Of a DNA stretch of 64,000 nt, positions 36,485-47,654 are shown piece after piece (the first letter of the stretch is position 1; the number at the start of each line of letters is the position of its first letter). The notes beneath the pieces are model-generated. The model was not told the origin of the DNA, made no database searches, and saw only the letters and a list, made by a program, of their open reading frames with translations. Source of the stretch: Molanna angustata. Lineage: Eukaryota; Arthropoda; Insecta; Trichoptera; Molannidae. Location: the NCBI GenBank assembly GCA_963576475.1, contig OY754972.1, forward strand, positions 12,352,811-12,416,810. The letters run 5' to 3'. The position numbers were made by a program, and so were the translations under genes.

Positions 36485-36780
36485 TGACAAACTTTTCAAC
36501 GTCTCAATAGAGACGAAGTTGGAATATTATATAAGAATCAGGAACTCAAGGCACCTACAAGGCTTAAGACCTGTCATCGACTGGTTTACGTGATCACTTT
36601 ATGTGCTTGCGCAACGTTCACCAATTATGCCTTCTTATTGAGTTCTCTTATTAATGCAAATTTCGAAAGTTCTATATATTTGAATAATGAATAACTAATC
36701 ACCTGAAAATAAGACATTATTACTATTGTCATTTATGAAGTAACGAAGAAACCCTATTGTAACGCCATCTATTGAGAGAT
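36485..36780 (+). repeat. Dispersed repeat family R, plus-strand copy
   Basis: It shares with 44640-45075, in order, CTCAATAGAGACGAAGTTGG, CACCTACA.GGCTTA, ACCTGTCATCG, TGGTTTACGTGATCACTTTA, GCTTGCGCAACGTTCACC, AATTATGCCTT and, near the right end, TGTAACGCCATCTAT. There is no ORF. The family lacks an obvious polymerase III box or inverted ends, so its class is unknown. Confidence 0.75.
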
Positions 36781-36800
36781 TGGTTTATTTGTAAACAATA

Positions 36801-38195
36801 CAATTTGGATTTCAGGAAAAAAGCAGTACAACATCAGCATTGACAGATACCATGCAATACATAAACTCCAATTTGGATGATGGCTACTATGTGGTTAGCG
36901 TATGTATTGATCTTAAGAAAGCCTTTGACACAGTTGACCACTCCCTACTTTTGCATTTTTTGTCAGATTTGGGAATCCGAGGAACCACAAATGACATACT
37001 AAAAGACTACCTACAATTGAGGATGCAGTACTTTAAAATAAATGAAGAGATAAGTAGCTCTGCCGAAATGAAAGCTGGTGTACCCCAAGGCTCGATCCTA
37101 GGAACGTTGCTGTACCTGCTCTACATAAATAACATAGCAAAATAGGTCTAAAAGGTGTATACATAGTTTTTGCAGATGATACAGCAATATTGTATAAGTC
37201 TAAAAGTGAAACTACCCTCGAAAGAATCATAAATGATGATCTAAAAAAAATCATGGGCTGGCTTAAATACAATAATTTATCAATAAACAAGGAAAAGTGT
37301 AAATATTTAGTATACAAACAAAGAAATAAACCAAAAATATCAATAAAAATAAATATGGAAAATGTTGAAATTGAGAGACTACAGAACATAAAATACCTAG
37401 GTTTAACTATAGACGAAAAACTGTCGTGGATGCCACACGTCAATAATTTGCATAATAAAATATCAGGAGTTATCGGTGCACTGAGAAGGAGCAATCTACC
37501 TATTGATATAAAAAAAAAGATATACAAAATGCAAATAATTCCACATATAACATATAATATTGTAGTTTGGTCACATTGCTCAAAGCAGTTGATTGGGACT
37601 ACAGGAAGGATGCCAACCAAGGCACTTAAAATTATATACGGACTACACTGGCGAACACAACTACACAAACTGTATATGAAATAGTATCAGAACCCACAAT
37701 ACAGCAGATTATAAACTATGAAAAAATAATGTACATTTATAAAATAAAACATGACTTACTTAAACAAACACAACACACTCCTGGAAACTGTTAGTGACAT
37801 ACATAACTACTACACTAGACAAAGAAACAACCTAAGAAACATTAGCAATAGAACAGACAGACTAAACAAAGGACTATTATCCACCAGCATTAATTTGTAC
37901 AATCAACTAACAGATGACATTAAGCACTGCGAAAAACTCCGTTTTTCAAAAAAAGTTAAAACAACACATACTGCATGATAGTGCTTTCAAATAGATTTTC
38001 CTGTAATCCCGGCTAACTGTTTTGGGCTCCACTATGGTTGAATTTTCATTTTTTTTTTGTAAACTTCATTGTATTGCTATTGTTCACCACATTATTAATC
38101 TAACAAAATGTCAATATAAACCAAAATGTATGTCAACACTCATACCAGCAAACGCTGTCTGTGTTGAATTTTTAAATAAATAAATGAATGTGTAG
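36801..38195 (+). pseudogene. 5'-truncated LINE (Jockey/CR1-superfamily type), frameshifted
   Basis: Homology starts at QFGFQEKSSTTSAL. It runs through CIDLKKAFDTVDH (motif A) and MKAGVPQGSILGTLLYLLYI (motif B) to a stop near 37145. A new frame then gives VFADDTAILY (motif C), LSINKEKCKY, IKYLGLTIDEKLSW and an IKKKIYKMQIIPHITY thumb region, ending at 37684. A third frame covers HNTLLETVSDIHNYYTRQRN to 37978. The 3' tail is TTTTTAAATAAATAAATG at about 38170-38188. RT catalytic motifs survive, but the frames and the missing endonuclease make it inactive. Confidence 0.85.
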
Positions 38196-38259
38196 TTGAA
38201 ATAAATGAGGTGGCGGTATTCTCGCACATATGTCACCCATGAACTGCGTCAAAAACATT

Positions 38260-38400
38260 ATTTAATTTTTGGCTTGCTTGTACCAATGTGTATGTAAATC
38301 GAATATTTTTTTAATAGCATATACGGAAACATTACATTTTTTCCATGTCGGGAGTCAAATGATATTTTTTTGACAAACTTTATATGTATATAGCAGTTCT
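38260..38400 (+). repeat. Dispersed repeat family R, left part only
   Basis: ATCGAATATTTTT, a (G)CATAT.CG.AAACATT block, TTTTTCC and GTCGGGAGTCAAATGATATT match 44680-44765 in order. The right part, which follows at 44767-45075, is missing here. Confidence 0.6.
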
Positions 38401-38419
38401 CTGTGGTCAAAGTATGTGA

Positions 38420-39190
38420 ATTATGGTACCTACTACGCCAGTCAACCCTGGCAACATACTTTTATCACTGTTGACATAGAACTATGGCGATACTATGGAG
38501 CCCGTGTGAGTAAACACTTGCATGCAGTGCCATAGAATATGGTCGGCTATGGCGCAGGAAAAAATATTTCCAACGTGTTGGACATAATATTATTTTTCTA
38601 TGTCTTTGATTCGTAATAATTTGATAATTCGGTATCGATGTCGTGTTTTACAATTTCATCCAAAATGTCCGAAAAAATGCAATTGACTGTTTTCGACGCT
38701 TTATATTTAGTTGCTTAAGGGCAAGAAAATGCTTAGAAAACGAAGACTAAAAGGAAATAAAAATATGAGTGCGTGACTGGATAGGAAGGCGAGATTATTT
38801 GGGATTTGCGTCGAAATCGTATAATGAATAGTAAAAATTAATAAAATCGTCATTAATATTCAATCTTGCTTTTTATCTCTTTTTTCTATTATAAACTGTT
38901 TCCTGTACAAACGTCAAACACAACACGACTACTAGTAGGTCATGCGGGAACAAGGGATGGCAAGACATTAACGCCATAGAGAAAATTATGACTACAAAAT
39001 ACAAACGACATAGCGCCTGAGTGTGACGCCATATTCTATGGCTTCAACGGCCATAGTTTTCTATGCCCGGGCTATTGTCATAGCGATTTATGACATATTT
39101 TCTGTGCTCGCTTGTGTGCGATAGTTTTGTCTATGGCATATTGCAATGTTTATGTCATACAAATATTATGGTCGTTAGCTATAGCATCTG
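38420..39190. mobile_element. Possible foldback element rich in CTATGGC words
   Basis: More than ten CTATGG or CCATAG words occur in both orientations at the two sides (38470-38560 and 38980-39150) but not in the middle. GCCATAGAATATGG at 38530-38543 has its inverted partner CCATATTCTATGGC at 39029-39042, and (G)GCTATGGCGC pairs with GCGCTATGTCG-like sequence. This suggests imperfect inverted arms about 120-150 bp long around a core of about 430 bp. No coding capacity was found. The class is unknown. Confidence 0.5.
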
Positions 39191-39454
39191 ACTGTACAAA
39201 AAAAATGTATGTCTTGACACCTTAATTAAAAATGATATTTTTATAAAAATCATAAACATCTAATTTGACTAATCGTCGATTAATGATTGAGAATTATTCC
39301 ACGAAGACCAGATTTTAATGTTTATTTATTTATTAAATTTTTGTACTTCAAAGGGCTCATAGGTGGGTTTATGTCCATAAGACGATCAGTTCTAAGTAAC
39401 TCAAGAAATGTAAAGTTTCAAGTACATTTGGTATAATTGTAAAAAGTACCAGAC

Positions 39455-39570
39455 TGATTAAAGCAAAGGAAGAAGAATATAAAAAGCAATGAACAAAAGA
39501 AGAAGAATATCAATATCAAAAGCAATGAGCAAAGGAAGAAGAATACAAAAGCAATGAGCAAAGGAATACA
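39455..39570. repeat. Short tandem repeat of AAAGCAATGARCAAAGGAAG-like units
   Basis: Four imperfect units of about 25-35 bp with AGCAATGA(A/G)CAAA(A/G)GAA and GAAGAATAT. Purine-rich slippage seems likely. Confidence 0.7.
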
Positions 39571-39574
39571 TATC

Positions 39575-41050
39575 AATAAAGAATGAATGAATTGTAAGGA
39601 AGATATTGAGTCTTTTAGTTATACTAAGGATCACAATCTCAAACCTGAATTGTTTTACAGTTAATTTGTCACATAATTAGGTTATTTTCAATAAATGCAG
39701 AGGTACACAATTTATTGTGAAGATAATGTAACATGGAATTCATACAGTGTTTTCCTTATCATTGATGTTGAATACCGACCGCTTATGTGATTAACATATA
39801 TAGGTACCTACTGTCTTGTCTTGTCTTTACAAAGAATTCTTCTCTTGGTGATATTCATCTTCGTCCATAATCTATTATCTTGTCACTTCAACATTTGTAT
39901 GACGAGATTCTCATATGTTTCACAATGCGTCTGATCTATTTTGGAACTTCTAAATTTGAATTAATACGTATTTTTGAATAGACTTTGGGCGCTGCATTAA
40001 TGGAAACTACAAAAGATTTTTCAAATATTTCATATGGATATGTGGGAAATATAAAGATTACTATGATTTTGAAAGGAATTTTCAAATCGTTGATGGAGAT
40101 GAAAAGCGTAAGAAACGAATTGAGCAAAAAAAATTGATAAATAAAAATATAAATCGTATTATATATAAGTGTATGGATTCGAACAAAAAACATTTTGCGA
40201 TCCTTAGACAGAATGTTACACAAGGAACCGACAGAATAAGAACGTTCATTAGACGATGGAATGGAATGGAATGGAATTACGATAAACGTCTAATCAACGA
40301 TGTATGCAATGTTTGAATAAAACGAAGAATATGAAAAGTGTGTCATTTTTGTTCTGTTTGCTTACCTCAATATTGAAAGATGGCGTGATAATAATGTATG
40401 TAATTCTGTAACTTAATTCTTGCCTACAAAAATACTCAAAGCAACTGAGTAAACTCGTCTTTCATACCTTAAATGTATGTCTTTATTTTTTATGAAATGA
40501 CTATGCGTTGAGTAATTAATGGAATTTGTTATGCATACACATTACAAATAATTTTTTTTATATTATGTGTACATAAAACAAGTGACCCAAGGTCTATTTA
40601 ACATTAAATTCAATTATGTTGGTTTTAAACAAGAAAATAACGTTTAAGATTGGGACAAATAAATAAATATTAAATCGTTCATATTTGCACAAAAAATATT
40701 ATACCATTCAGTTTGTGCAGATGGTCCGATTAGGACGAAACAATAGTGAAGTTTGAAGGTATTTGTAAGTAAATATGCACAGGTGACCTCAGCTTTTATT
40801 AACGAAAGTATAAACTTATAAAACAAAATATAAAATGATTCTGAATTGGTCTTAAAATAAAACCAAAGCGTGAATTGACTCAATTTTAGAATCCATAATA
40901 TTGTCTGACATTGAATGTTAATCTTAAGAGGGCGTCAGCTGCAAGGGTACCTATTCTCCAATTTTATATTCCAGCATCATTACTAATCAAATCGCTTTGA
41001 AAAAAATAACTGAGATAGTTTGGGTATTAATGAAGAAAAATATTTTTTAT
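39575..41050. other. AT-rich stretch without a recognisable gene
   Basis: ORFs of 60-95 codons show no family features. A small TGGAATGGAATGGAATGGAA repeat lies at about 40256-40278. Confidence 0.45.
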
Positions 41051-41054
41051 CTTT

Positions 41055-41470
41055 TTATGTTCTGTATCAATTCTTGTAGAAAAATAATGCCATACCCCGA
41101 TTTTCAACGTTTATCTTATATTTTTAATAAACTATAAGACGAGGGGCAATATTTTTTTTAATTAAAAAAAGACAAAAATATCTGGAAAAATATGACTTGG
41201 CTTTTGCATTAATGCTTCAGGTATAGTAAATAAACCTAAAAAACATTCATTTTCCATTCAGCGCCATTGCGAAATAAAAGTTTCAAGGGTTTCTTTACTA
41301 AACTTGATGCATTAATGTAAATTTCATGATATATTTTTGTAGATATTTTTGTCTTTTTTGATTTAAAAATATATATATTGCTATACGCCTTATAGTTTTT
41401 TAGAAATATAAGATAAATGTCAAAAATCGGGGTATGCTTACTACTTTTCTACAAAAATCAGAACATAATT
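41055..41470. mobile_element. Foldback element with imperfect inverted arms of about 160 bp
   Basis: From the outside in, TGTTCTG, TTGTAGAAAA, CATACCCCGATTTT, TTTATCTTATATTTTTAATA, ACTATAAG, AAAGACAAAAATATCT and GCATTAATG on the left (41058-41215) recur as their reverse complements on the right (41305-41468). The arms are perhaps 75-80% alike. The core of about 90 bp is featureless. This is an old MITE-like or foldback insertion. Confidence 0.7.
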
Positions 41471-41479
41471 AGAAAGTTA

Positions 41480-41790
41480 AGGAATATTATTCTCTACTAA
41501 TATCAAAACTATTTAAGATTTTTTCAAAATGATTCGTTTCGAAGTAATGATGCAATATCAAATTGAAAAAAATAGGTACGTTGGCAGCAGGCGCCCCCTT
41601 AAGATTGTAACTTTCAAGATCTTTAAATGAGACCACGGAAAACAAATTTTAATAAATAAATAATAATAAACTGATATGATTTTATGTGCCGTTTTTGTGA
41701 TAACCTCACCTGAAGAGTGCTTTGAATATGTTTTGTATGTTATTTGACACAAGTTAAACCAATATTATCCTTTAAATATCTAGATTTCTT
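41480..41790. other. AT-rich stretch without a recognisable gene
   Basis: Nothing could be supported here. Confidence 0.5.
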
Positions 41791-41794
41791 CATA

Positions 41795-41900
41795 AGTCAG
41801 CCTTCGTGGCTGAGATGGATGGTGGTAGAACGGTTAGCGCGTTGGGTTACTAATCCAGTGGTCGCGAGTTCGAATCCTGCCACGATCCATTTCGTTCACC
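41795..41900 (+). mobile_element. tRNA-derived SINE head, family C
   Basis: It has the A-box-like TGGTAGAACGGTTAGCG, an anticodon arm with loop TTACTAA between TTGGG and TCCAG, and the B box GAGTTCGAATCCTG. The 5' and 3' acceptor strands do not pair, and a tRNA-unrelated tail follows (TATAGCACAGGCATTGATGC). It is therefore a SINE or tRNA pseudogene, not a working tRNA gene. Confidence 0.6.
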
Positions 41901-41954
41901 TATAGCACAGGCATTGATGCTTAGTTAAGCGAATGTATGAGGATGGTTTTCTTT

Positions 41955-42080
41955 TTAATTGTTGGATATCTGACTGCTGAGCCATAAGTACTGGGTTCGA
42001 TTCTCTGTGAATAATCTGGTTTTTGATTGTGTTTTCAGCCAGTCTCCAGAATATTATAATATTAAATTGTCTGCTAAGTA
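41955..42080 (+). mobile_element. SINE family B, partial and diverged
   Basis: GTTGGATATCTGACTGCTGA, a damaged B box GGGTTCGATTCTCTGTG, TTTTTGATTGTGTTTTCAG and AGTCTCCAGAAT follow the order of the copy at 30515-30765. It starts inside the tRNA-like head. Confidence 0.65.
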
Positions 42081-42084
42081 AATT

Positions 42085-42675
42085 AATTAAAAAAGTAAAA
42101 AAAATATCTTGATTGACATTAGACCGTCATTAACTTAAAGTATTGAAAAAAAAGCAATCTAAAATATGATTTCTTTGGATTGGTATGTACAAATTCGACC
42201 ATCGCTGTTATCTGGAAACAGGGACTCTTGAAAGTGCTTGATCAAAGGTTATAAACGATTCATATTATTCAAACGAACGCGTTGATAAGATTTTAAATTC
42301 TGTACCGCCAATCATGACGATTGGTCTTCGGGCAAATGTTGAGAAAATGACAGATGATGATGCTGTGCAATCTGAGATAAAGTATATACTATACATAAAA
42401 CTTCATTGCCTTCCTTACATTGCAGTAACAAATTGGAATGTTCTCGTATATTCCTGGCTCATCACAATATCTTTAAAAACTTGTACCGCGTTGGAATATG
42501 GTTCTGAATACTTGAATCGAAACCAGCCCAAGTATGTGAAATTTAAAGCTCTTCCTTTCAAGAATAATCAGCTAAAAGGATGTTGTTATGTCGTCTCAAT
42601 CTGTACAGGTCTCTGTATATTTCAGAAAAAATTCTCTCTCTCTTTGGTCCTTTTTATCATGATTGAGGATGGCGA
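42085..42675. other. Stretch without a recognisable gene
   Basis: A 221-codon plus-strand ORF (42314-42979) covers this and the next feature. Its second half is the antisense of an RTE-like protein and its first half shows no motif, so I reject it as a gene. Confidence 0.45.
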
Positions 42676-42679
42676 CTGT

Positions 42680-42975
42680 TGTCAATCGTTCTTTATGTGG
42701 CCTGTCTTCTGGGCAGACCGTAGACCACCCGTAACTGAAGATCTCAATGCAAACTTAATGAGATCACTCCATCTATGTTGTCGGAGAGCGACACGAAATA
42801 TTCGTCCCACTACGATGTCCATCAGAACAAGCTTTTTGGGGCAACGTGCTTCTCCTCTGGCAATGCGTCTAAAGAATTTTAAAATTCGTCTGTGGCACAT
42901 TGTCAACAGACGATCCATATATAAAATATGTTTTAAATGCACTCCGCAGCGTCTGAACACTGAAAACATAGGATT
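42680..42975 (-). pseudogene. RTE-like C-terminal fragment, minus strand
   Basis: Minus strand: CHRRILKFFRRIARGEARCP, KKLVLMDIVVGRIFRVALRQ, HRWSDLIKFALRSSVTGGLR. This fits 'RxLxFFGHIxRxExxxxEKLVLxGxVxGxRxRGRxxTRWSDxI', an RTE-like ending distinct from families A and B. The GHI and RGR blocks are damaged. Confidence 0.65.
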
Positions 42976-43117
42976 TTGATGGTTGGATGGTATCTTTTTC
43001 TGGATAATATTAATTGGAATATTATGGTAAGAGTTATGGCATGGTTTCATGCTTCTTTCTACACACATACTATAGATTTTCACAATATCAACCGATGCGG
43101 TGGTTCACACCTATATA

Positions 43118-43247
43118 TGGGTCGTATTACGGGAGTTATTTGAGAATAATGTAAGAGTAAGATGAGGTTTTGTAGGCAGTATTCTCGCAGTACGGGACCT
43201 TACATGTTTCTTACATTTTTCTCAAATAACTCTTGTAATACGACCCA
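43118..43247. mobile_element. MITE-like foldback, 38-bp inverted ends, about 130 bp
   Basis: TGGGTCGTATTACGGGAG continues to GTAAG at 43118-43155 and is mirrored at 43210-43247 (CTTACATTTTTCTC ... AATACGACCCA). There are a few mismatches. No convincing target duplication was visible. The ends do not match a superfamily that I can name. Confidence 0.7.
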
Positions 43248-43249
43248 AT

Positions 43250-43770
43250 TATCATTAATTCTTTAACGATATTCCTTCGTAGTCCTAAACGATTCTCTCC
43301 TTTCTTTCATAGTTGCACAAGTCGCTTTATGATGTTTCAATCTTCTTTCGGCTACTGATACAGAAATTATATATTTTGTTTATAATAAAGGCGTGGTTAT
43401 ACCTAGGCATTTGAGAGTTATTCAAATAACGATAATATTTTATCTATGTAAAGACACTTATCATTTTTCAACAGTTATAAAATAAATTCTTTGAATTATT
43501 TAAACGTAATGAATAATAGTATATCATTGAAAATCACTACTTACATAGATTTCAATATATGCTCGTAGCTGAATCCTTTATCGCTTCTGTCGTTTGTAAC
43601 TATTATCTAATAATACGACACCTAAAATAGTTAATATTTATTTGCATTCACAGATGTCAATAATGATAGACAAATTATCAATTATTCATATTTCCAAGAA
43701 TTGAAGTGTTTACATTATATAATCGATAATGTTCTACTCCCAGATTTTCAACCATTTTGAGGACCTAAAT
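43250..43770. other. AT-rich stretch without a recognisable gene
   Basis: Nothing could be supported here. Confidence 0.5.
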
Positions 43771-43773
43771 TAG

Positions 43774-44037
43774 GTGTACAAGATTTGTTTGAAATACCAT
43801 GAATTGACAAAATCTCAAGTATGTAAGTTTTGAATAATCTTTGGTTAACACCGGATGTTTGAAATATGTTTCTGGTAGTACCTATCTAGTTTTTAAGGTA
43901 CAAGATTTGTGTACAAGATTTGTTTGAAATACCATGAATTGACAAAATCTCAAGTATGTAAGTTTTGAATAATCTTTGGTTAACACCGGATGTTTGAAAT
44001 ATGTTTCTGGTAGTACCTATCTAGTTTTTAAGGTACA
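43774..44037. repeat. Exact tandem duplication of 135 bp
   Basis: GTGTACAAGATTTGTTTGAA begins at 43774 and again at 43909, and the following 129 bp are identical as far as I can compare. It is a very recent duplication (or an assembly duplication). The junction shares GTACAAGATTT, so slippage or unequal pairing at this short word is possible. Confidence 0.9.
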
Positions 44038-44224
44038 TGTGTAAGATATTCAAATTTCCAGAAATGAGTACATTGATTTATAGCACCTTCAATGAGATTA
44101 TAAGCACGTTTTTAGTTTTCAAACTAAATGTATTTTTTATGGATCTACCATTAATTAGTACGCGAGAAGTTATCGCAATAGAGCCTGCATTCATTGATAT
44201 AAGAATAGATATTGTTTAATATTT

Positions 44225-44410
44225 TTTATTGAGACCGTCGTTAATTTCTGTGCCGGTGTCCTGCGATCGATTCCATGCAGATAAGAAATTGATTTGTAAA
44301 TAACTTCTCCTACAACTCCTGCATTTTTAGTCACTGGTTAGTGGTTAGTTAGAAATTATCATTTGAAAGAAAGGTTGCAAGAAAGTTTTCATGGTCAAGA
44401 ATAATTCTAA
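44225..44410 (+). mobile_element. SINE family A, diverged
   Basis: CTGTGCCGGTGTCCTGCG, a damaged B box GATCGATTCCATGCAG, AGATAAGAAATTGATTTG and a CACTGGTTAGTGGTTAG block follow the order of 21314-21400. Confidence 0.55.
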
Positions 44411-44639
44411 AAAACTTTTTCTGAATCACCACAACACCAATTCAACGTATTTTTTTTTTCATTCAAGATAAATAAAAAAGTATAAAAGATTTGGAATATA
44501 GTAGGTACGCAAGTAGAATTATTTGCAGTTGGAGACTACTTCATCTTTCTTGTAGATAAGTCAAATACTGGTTTTCAGGTTCTACAACAAAGATGATCAA
44601 ACCAGAGAGCAGAGAGGTTGTTTCTCTTATTAAAAAAGG

Positions 44640-45075
44640 ATATGGCGTGTTGGATGTATGTACTATGTAATACATATATCGAATATTTTTATTATTGCAT
44701 ATGCGCAAACATTGGATTTTTTTCCCTGTCGGGAGTCAAAGATATTTTTTGACAGATTTTTAATTATCTCAATAGAGACGAAGTTGGAATATTTATTGTA
44801 GGAGAACCGGGAAATCAAGACACCTACAGGGCTTACGACCTGTCATCGGCTGGTTTACGTGATCACTTTATGCGCTTGCGCAACGTTCACCAATTATGCC
44901 TTTTTAATGAGATCCCTATCAATTCAATTTTGAAAGTTCTATATATTGTAATACTGAAATTCTTTTCGCTTGAAAATGAGGAATTTTCACTACAGCCATC
45001 TATGGGTGAAATTATGAACAACAATCTTATTATTTTTTATTTATTTTGTTGTAACGCCATCTATTTATTTTGTTG
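44640..45075 (+). repeat. Dispersed repeat family R, longest copy
   Basis: It contains both parts: a left part (ATCGAATATTTTT, GCATATGCGCAAACATTGG, GTCGGGAGTCAAAGATATTT) also found at 38260-38400, and a right part (CTCAATAGAGACGAAGTTGG, ACGACCTGTCATCGGCTGG, GCTTGCGCAACGTTCACC) also found at 36485-36780 and 29440-29580 (reverse). It ends near TTGTAACGCCATCTATTT. An 84-codon ORF within it is not conserved in the other copies. Confidence 0.7.
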
Positions 45076-45129
45076 TAATACATATATGTTTATATATAAT
45101 CATCTCGAACAAGCAAGTACATAGGATTG

Positions 45130-45545
45130 ACCCATACTTCAATAACTCGCGTGATGGAATCATAGAAAGTAGTACGAAGATCGAGGTTGAATATTTCAGT
45201 GAGCAATTATTCAATTTTGTATGTCTGTCAATTTTGTTCAGGTCGTTACGGTCAGATGAATCATTTGGGGCACGTCTTTAGTTGCGGCAGTTAAGTGGAC
45301 GTTATTAATTCCTGTGGGAAGATCCTGGATGAACGTATAGCTGAGTCCGTGTGCCTAGTTAGTTCCTATCAAAACGACACTAATTAAACGTGTTTAGCTA
45401 TAATTGGTGGACATAAAATGGTACAAGCATTTATCAAACAATAGAGAAATCCAGAAATTGATACTTCAATAAAGAAATGGAGATTTAAGTATTGATTTTA
45501 TTTGAATAATTTTTACTGTTGTAGACTCACATTAATTGTATATAT
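45130..45545. other. Stretch without a recognisable gene
   Basis: Nothing could be supported here. Confidence 0.45.
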
Positions 45546-45548
45546 TTG

Positions 45549-46350
45549 ATGTATCTGCACTTTTACTAATTATTAACTCACTGGGAGTGTTTCTTATGTT
45601 ATTCTAATTATTCTTATCCATTATATCAAGTTTTAGACTCACTAGCATAACTTATAATGGTAATATAACTAGTATTACAATCATTATAATATGTTAACTA
45701 TATTTTACTATTGTTTCACTTGCTGGGAGTGCTTTTCATATTATTCTAATTATTCTTAGAATTTTAGACTCACTAGCATTACTTATTATGGTAACATAAC
45801 TAGTATTACAATCATTGTAATATGTTAACTGATATTTTAGTATTGTTTCACTCGCTGGGAGTGCTTTTCATATTATTCTAATTATTCTTAGAATTTTAGA
45901 CTCACTAGCATTACTTATTATGGTAACATAACTAGTATTACAATCATTGTAATATGTTAACTGATATTTTAGTATTGTTTCACTCGCTGGGAGTGCTTTT
46001 CATATTATTCTAATTATTATTATCCATTATACCGAGTTTTTCTCACTAGCATTACTTATTATGGTAACTTAAGTATTACAATCATTATAACATTTTAACT
46101 GATATTTTAGTATTGTTTTACTCGCTGGGAGTGTTTTTCATGTTATTGTCATTATTTTTATCATTTATTATTTTTATGACTTTATAGTGCCCTTTTTCTA
46201 TTGTTTTATTCATCAGATAGTTTAAATATTATTATCATTATATTTAGTGCTCAACTCATTGCGAATGTTTTGCGCGAGATCGTAATTATCATTATAATTG
46301 TAACCTGAAATTATTGTATCTGCACTCTTACCAGTGGTTTTGTCACTGGG
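45549..46350. repeat. Tandem repeat, unit 132 bp, about five copies
   Basis: CTGGGAGTG starts at 45591, 45723, 45855, 45987 and 46125; the first three steps are exactly 132 bp. Units carry ATTCTAATTATTCTTA, TTAGACTCACTAGCATTAC, GGTAACATAACTAGTATTAC and AATATGTTAACTGATATTTT. Middle units are nearly identical and outer units diverged, as expected for unequal exchange. GTATCTGCACT occurs at both ends (about 45550 and 46319) with TCACTGGGAG after it. Confidence 0.9.
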
Positions 46351-46359
46351 AGGGATCTT

Positions 46360-47010
46360 AATAATAAATAAATAATAAATAAAATGAGCAAATATCAATT
46401 CTTATTCCAGAATTCCCTATCTTCTTAAGCTCGAAACAGCTGCTCCACGGTCCATAAATATCAATAACAAATGTCAAAAAACTATGACCAAAGCTTATTT
46501 AATTTTGGTCTAGCACTAAGACATCTCTAGTTGATACAATAATCGATATTTATGTATTCGTCCATACAATATATATCTAATAGTTAAATGCATATTAACG
46601 ACGGCCATTTCTTCATAGAAACATACCTGTGTCAAATCACATGGTAATATATTGCTTGGCGATAAATTTTTACTACCAATATGTTCTATATAAGTAATAT
46701 TTGTATAATCGGTGTGTAAATAAATAAATAATACTTGAGTTATGAGTTGAAGGCAATGTGACCGGAAATTGTCGGTAGTATGAGCATATTACTCCTCGAG
46801 GCTTAACTCACACTAAGTACATAATAATGTTTCTTGAGAGATAATAGTTTATTATTTGTTTTAAGTACCGTTTGATAATGCTTTCTGTCAGAAAAATGTA
46901 ACTAGTGTTCCATATTGATGGGGCCTATCGAAGTCGGACTGTGCAACTACATTTTCTGCGGTTTTGTATGATGATTTTGAAATGAATATTATGTCCAATT
47001 CAGTAGCTTT
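46360..47010. other. AT-rich stretch without a recognisable gene
   Basis: Nothing could be supported here. Confidence 0.5.
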
Positions 47011-47018
47011 AAGCACTA

Positions 47019-47568
47019 AAATAGGACTACGTCCTAAAATTTTAGAATTAAGGTCATTTGAACTTAATTTCGTATTCTGAAACTGACGTTGTTCCTAAAA
47101 CTAAAATCTACAAAATTATTAATATTTCAAACTCAAATTGTACATAGCGCAGACTACGCATGCGTGCTGCGCTATACGGCCATATTTATTTATGTCATTT
47201 CGCCAAGCCTAACATTTTGATTGATCTGCACTAATATTCTTTGGTTTATATTTTCAAAATAACGCAATACGTGTAAAATATCCATTTTTATTTTATTACG
47301 TACACACCTGATGTTTTCAACTTAACTAAAATATCACGGACTGCTGTGAAAATAACTAGTATGCTTCCAATTAAGTGTGCATTAAAATTAGAACGTCTTG
47401 ACAGTTCATTCGACTAAATTGTGTTCATAGAATAGGGAATTGGACTAATTAATGACTTACTTGGAGTAAGAATGTTTCTAAATAGGAACGTTCATATTTC
47501 AGCGTTATAGAATATCAACTTGGACTAAGTGGAATAGGAACGCACCTATTTTAGCCGGAACGTTCTTA
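47019..47568. mobile_element. Possible old foldback/MITE with imperfect inverted ends
   Basis: CTAAAATAGGACTACGTCCT at the left end (47019-47038) resembles the reverse of GGAACGCACCTATTTTAG at about 47540-47557. Next inside, GAACTT.AT, TATTCTGAAACTGA and ACGTTGTTCCT-like words have reverse partners between 47488 and 47535. Arms of about 75-80 bp are weakly conserved. The core includes CGCAGACTACGCATGCGTGC at about 47147-47166. Confidence 0.4.
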
Positions 47569-47654
47569 AAAAGTTATAGTATTGGACGTATTGTAGATTA
47601 GCCAAAATGTTTTCTACGATTTAACAAAAAATAGTGTTCAGTGTGCTGAGCTAT

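Noticed and set aside
41795..41895. Functional tRNA gene
   Set aside because: A and B boxes are present, but the acceptor strands do not pair and a SINE-type body follows.
42314..42979. 221-codon plus-strand ORF as a host gene
   Set aside because: Its second half is antisense to an RTE-like C-terminus, and the first half has no motif or codon pattern to support it.
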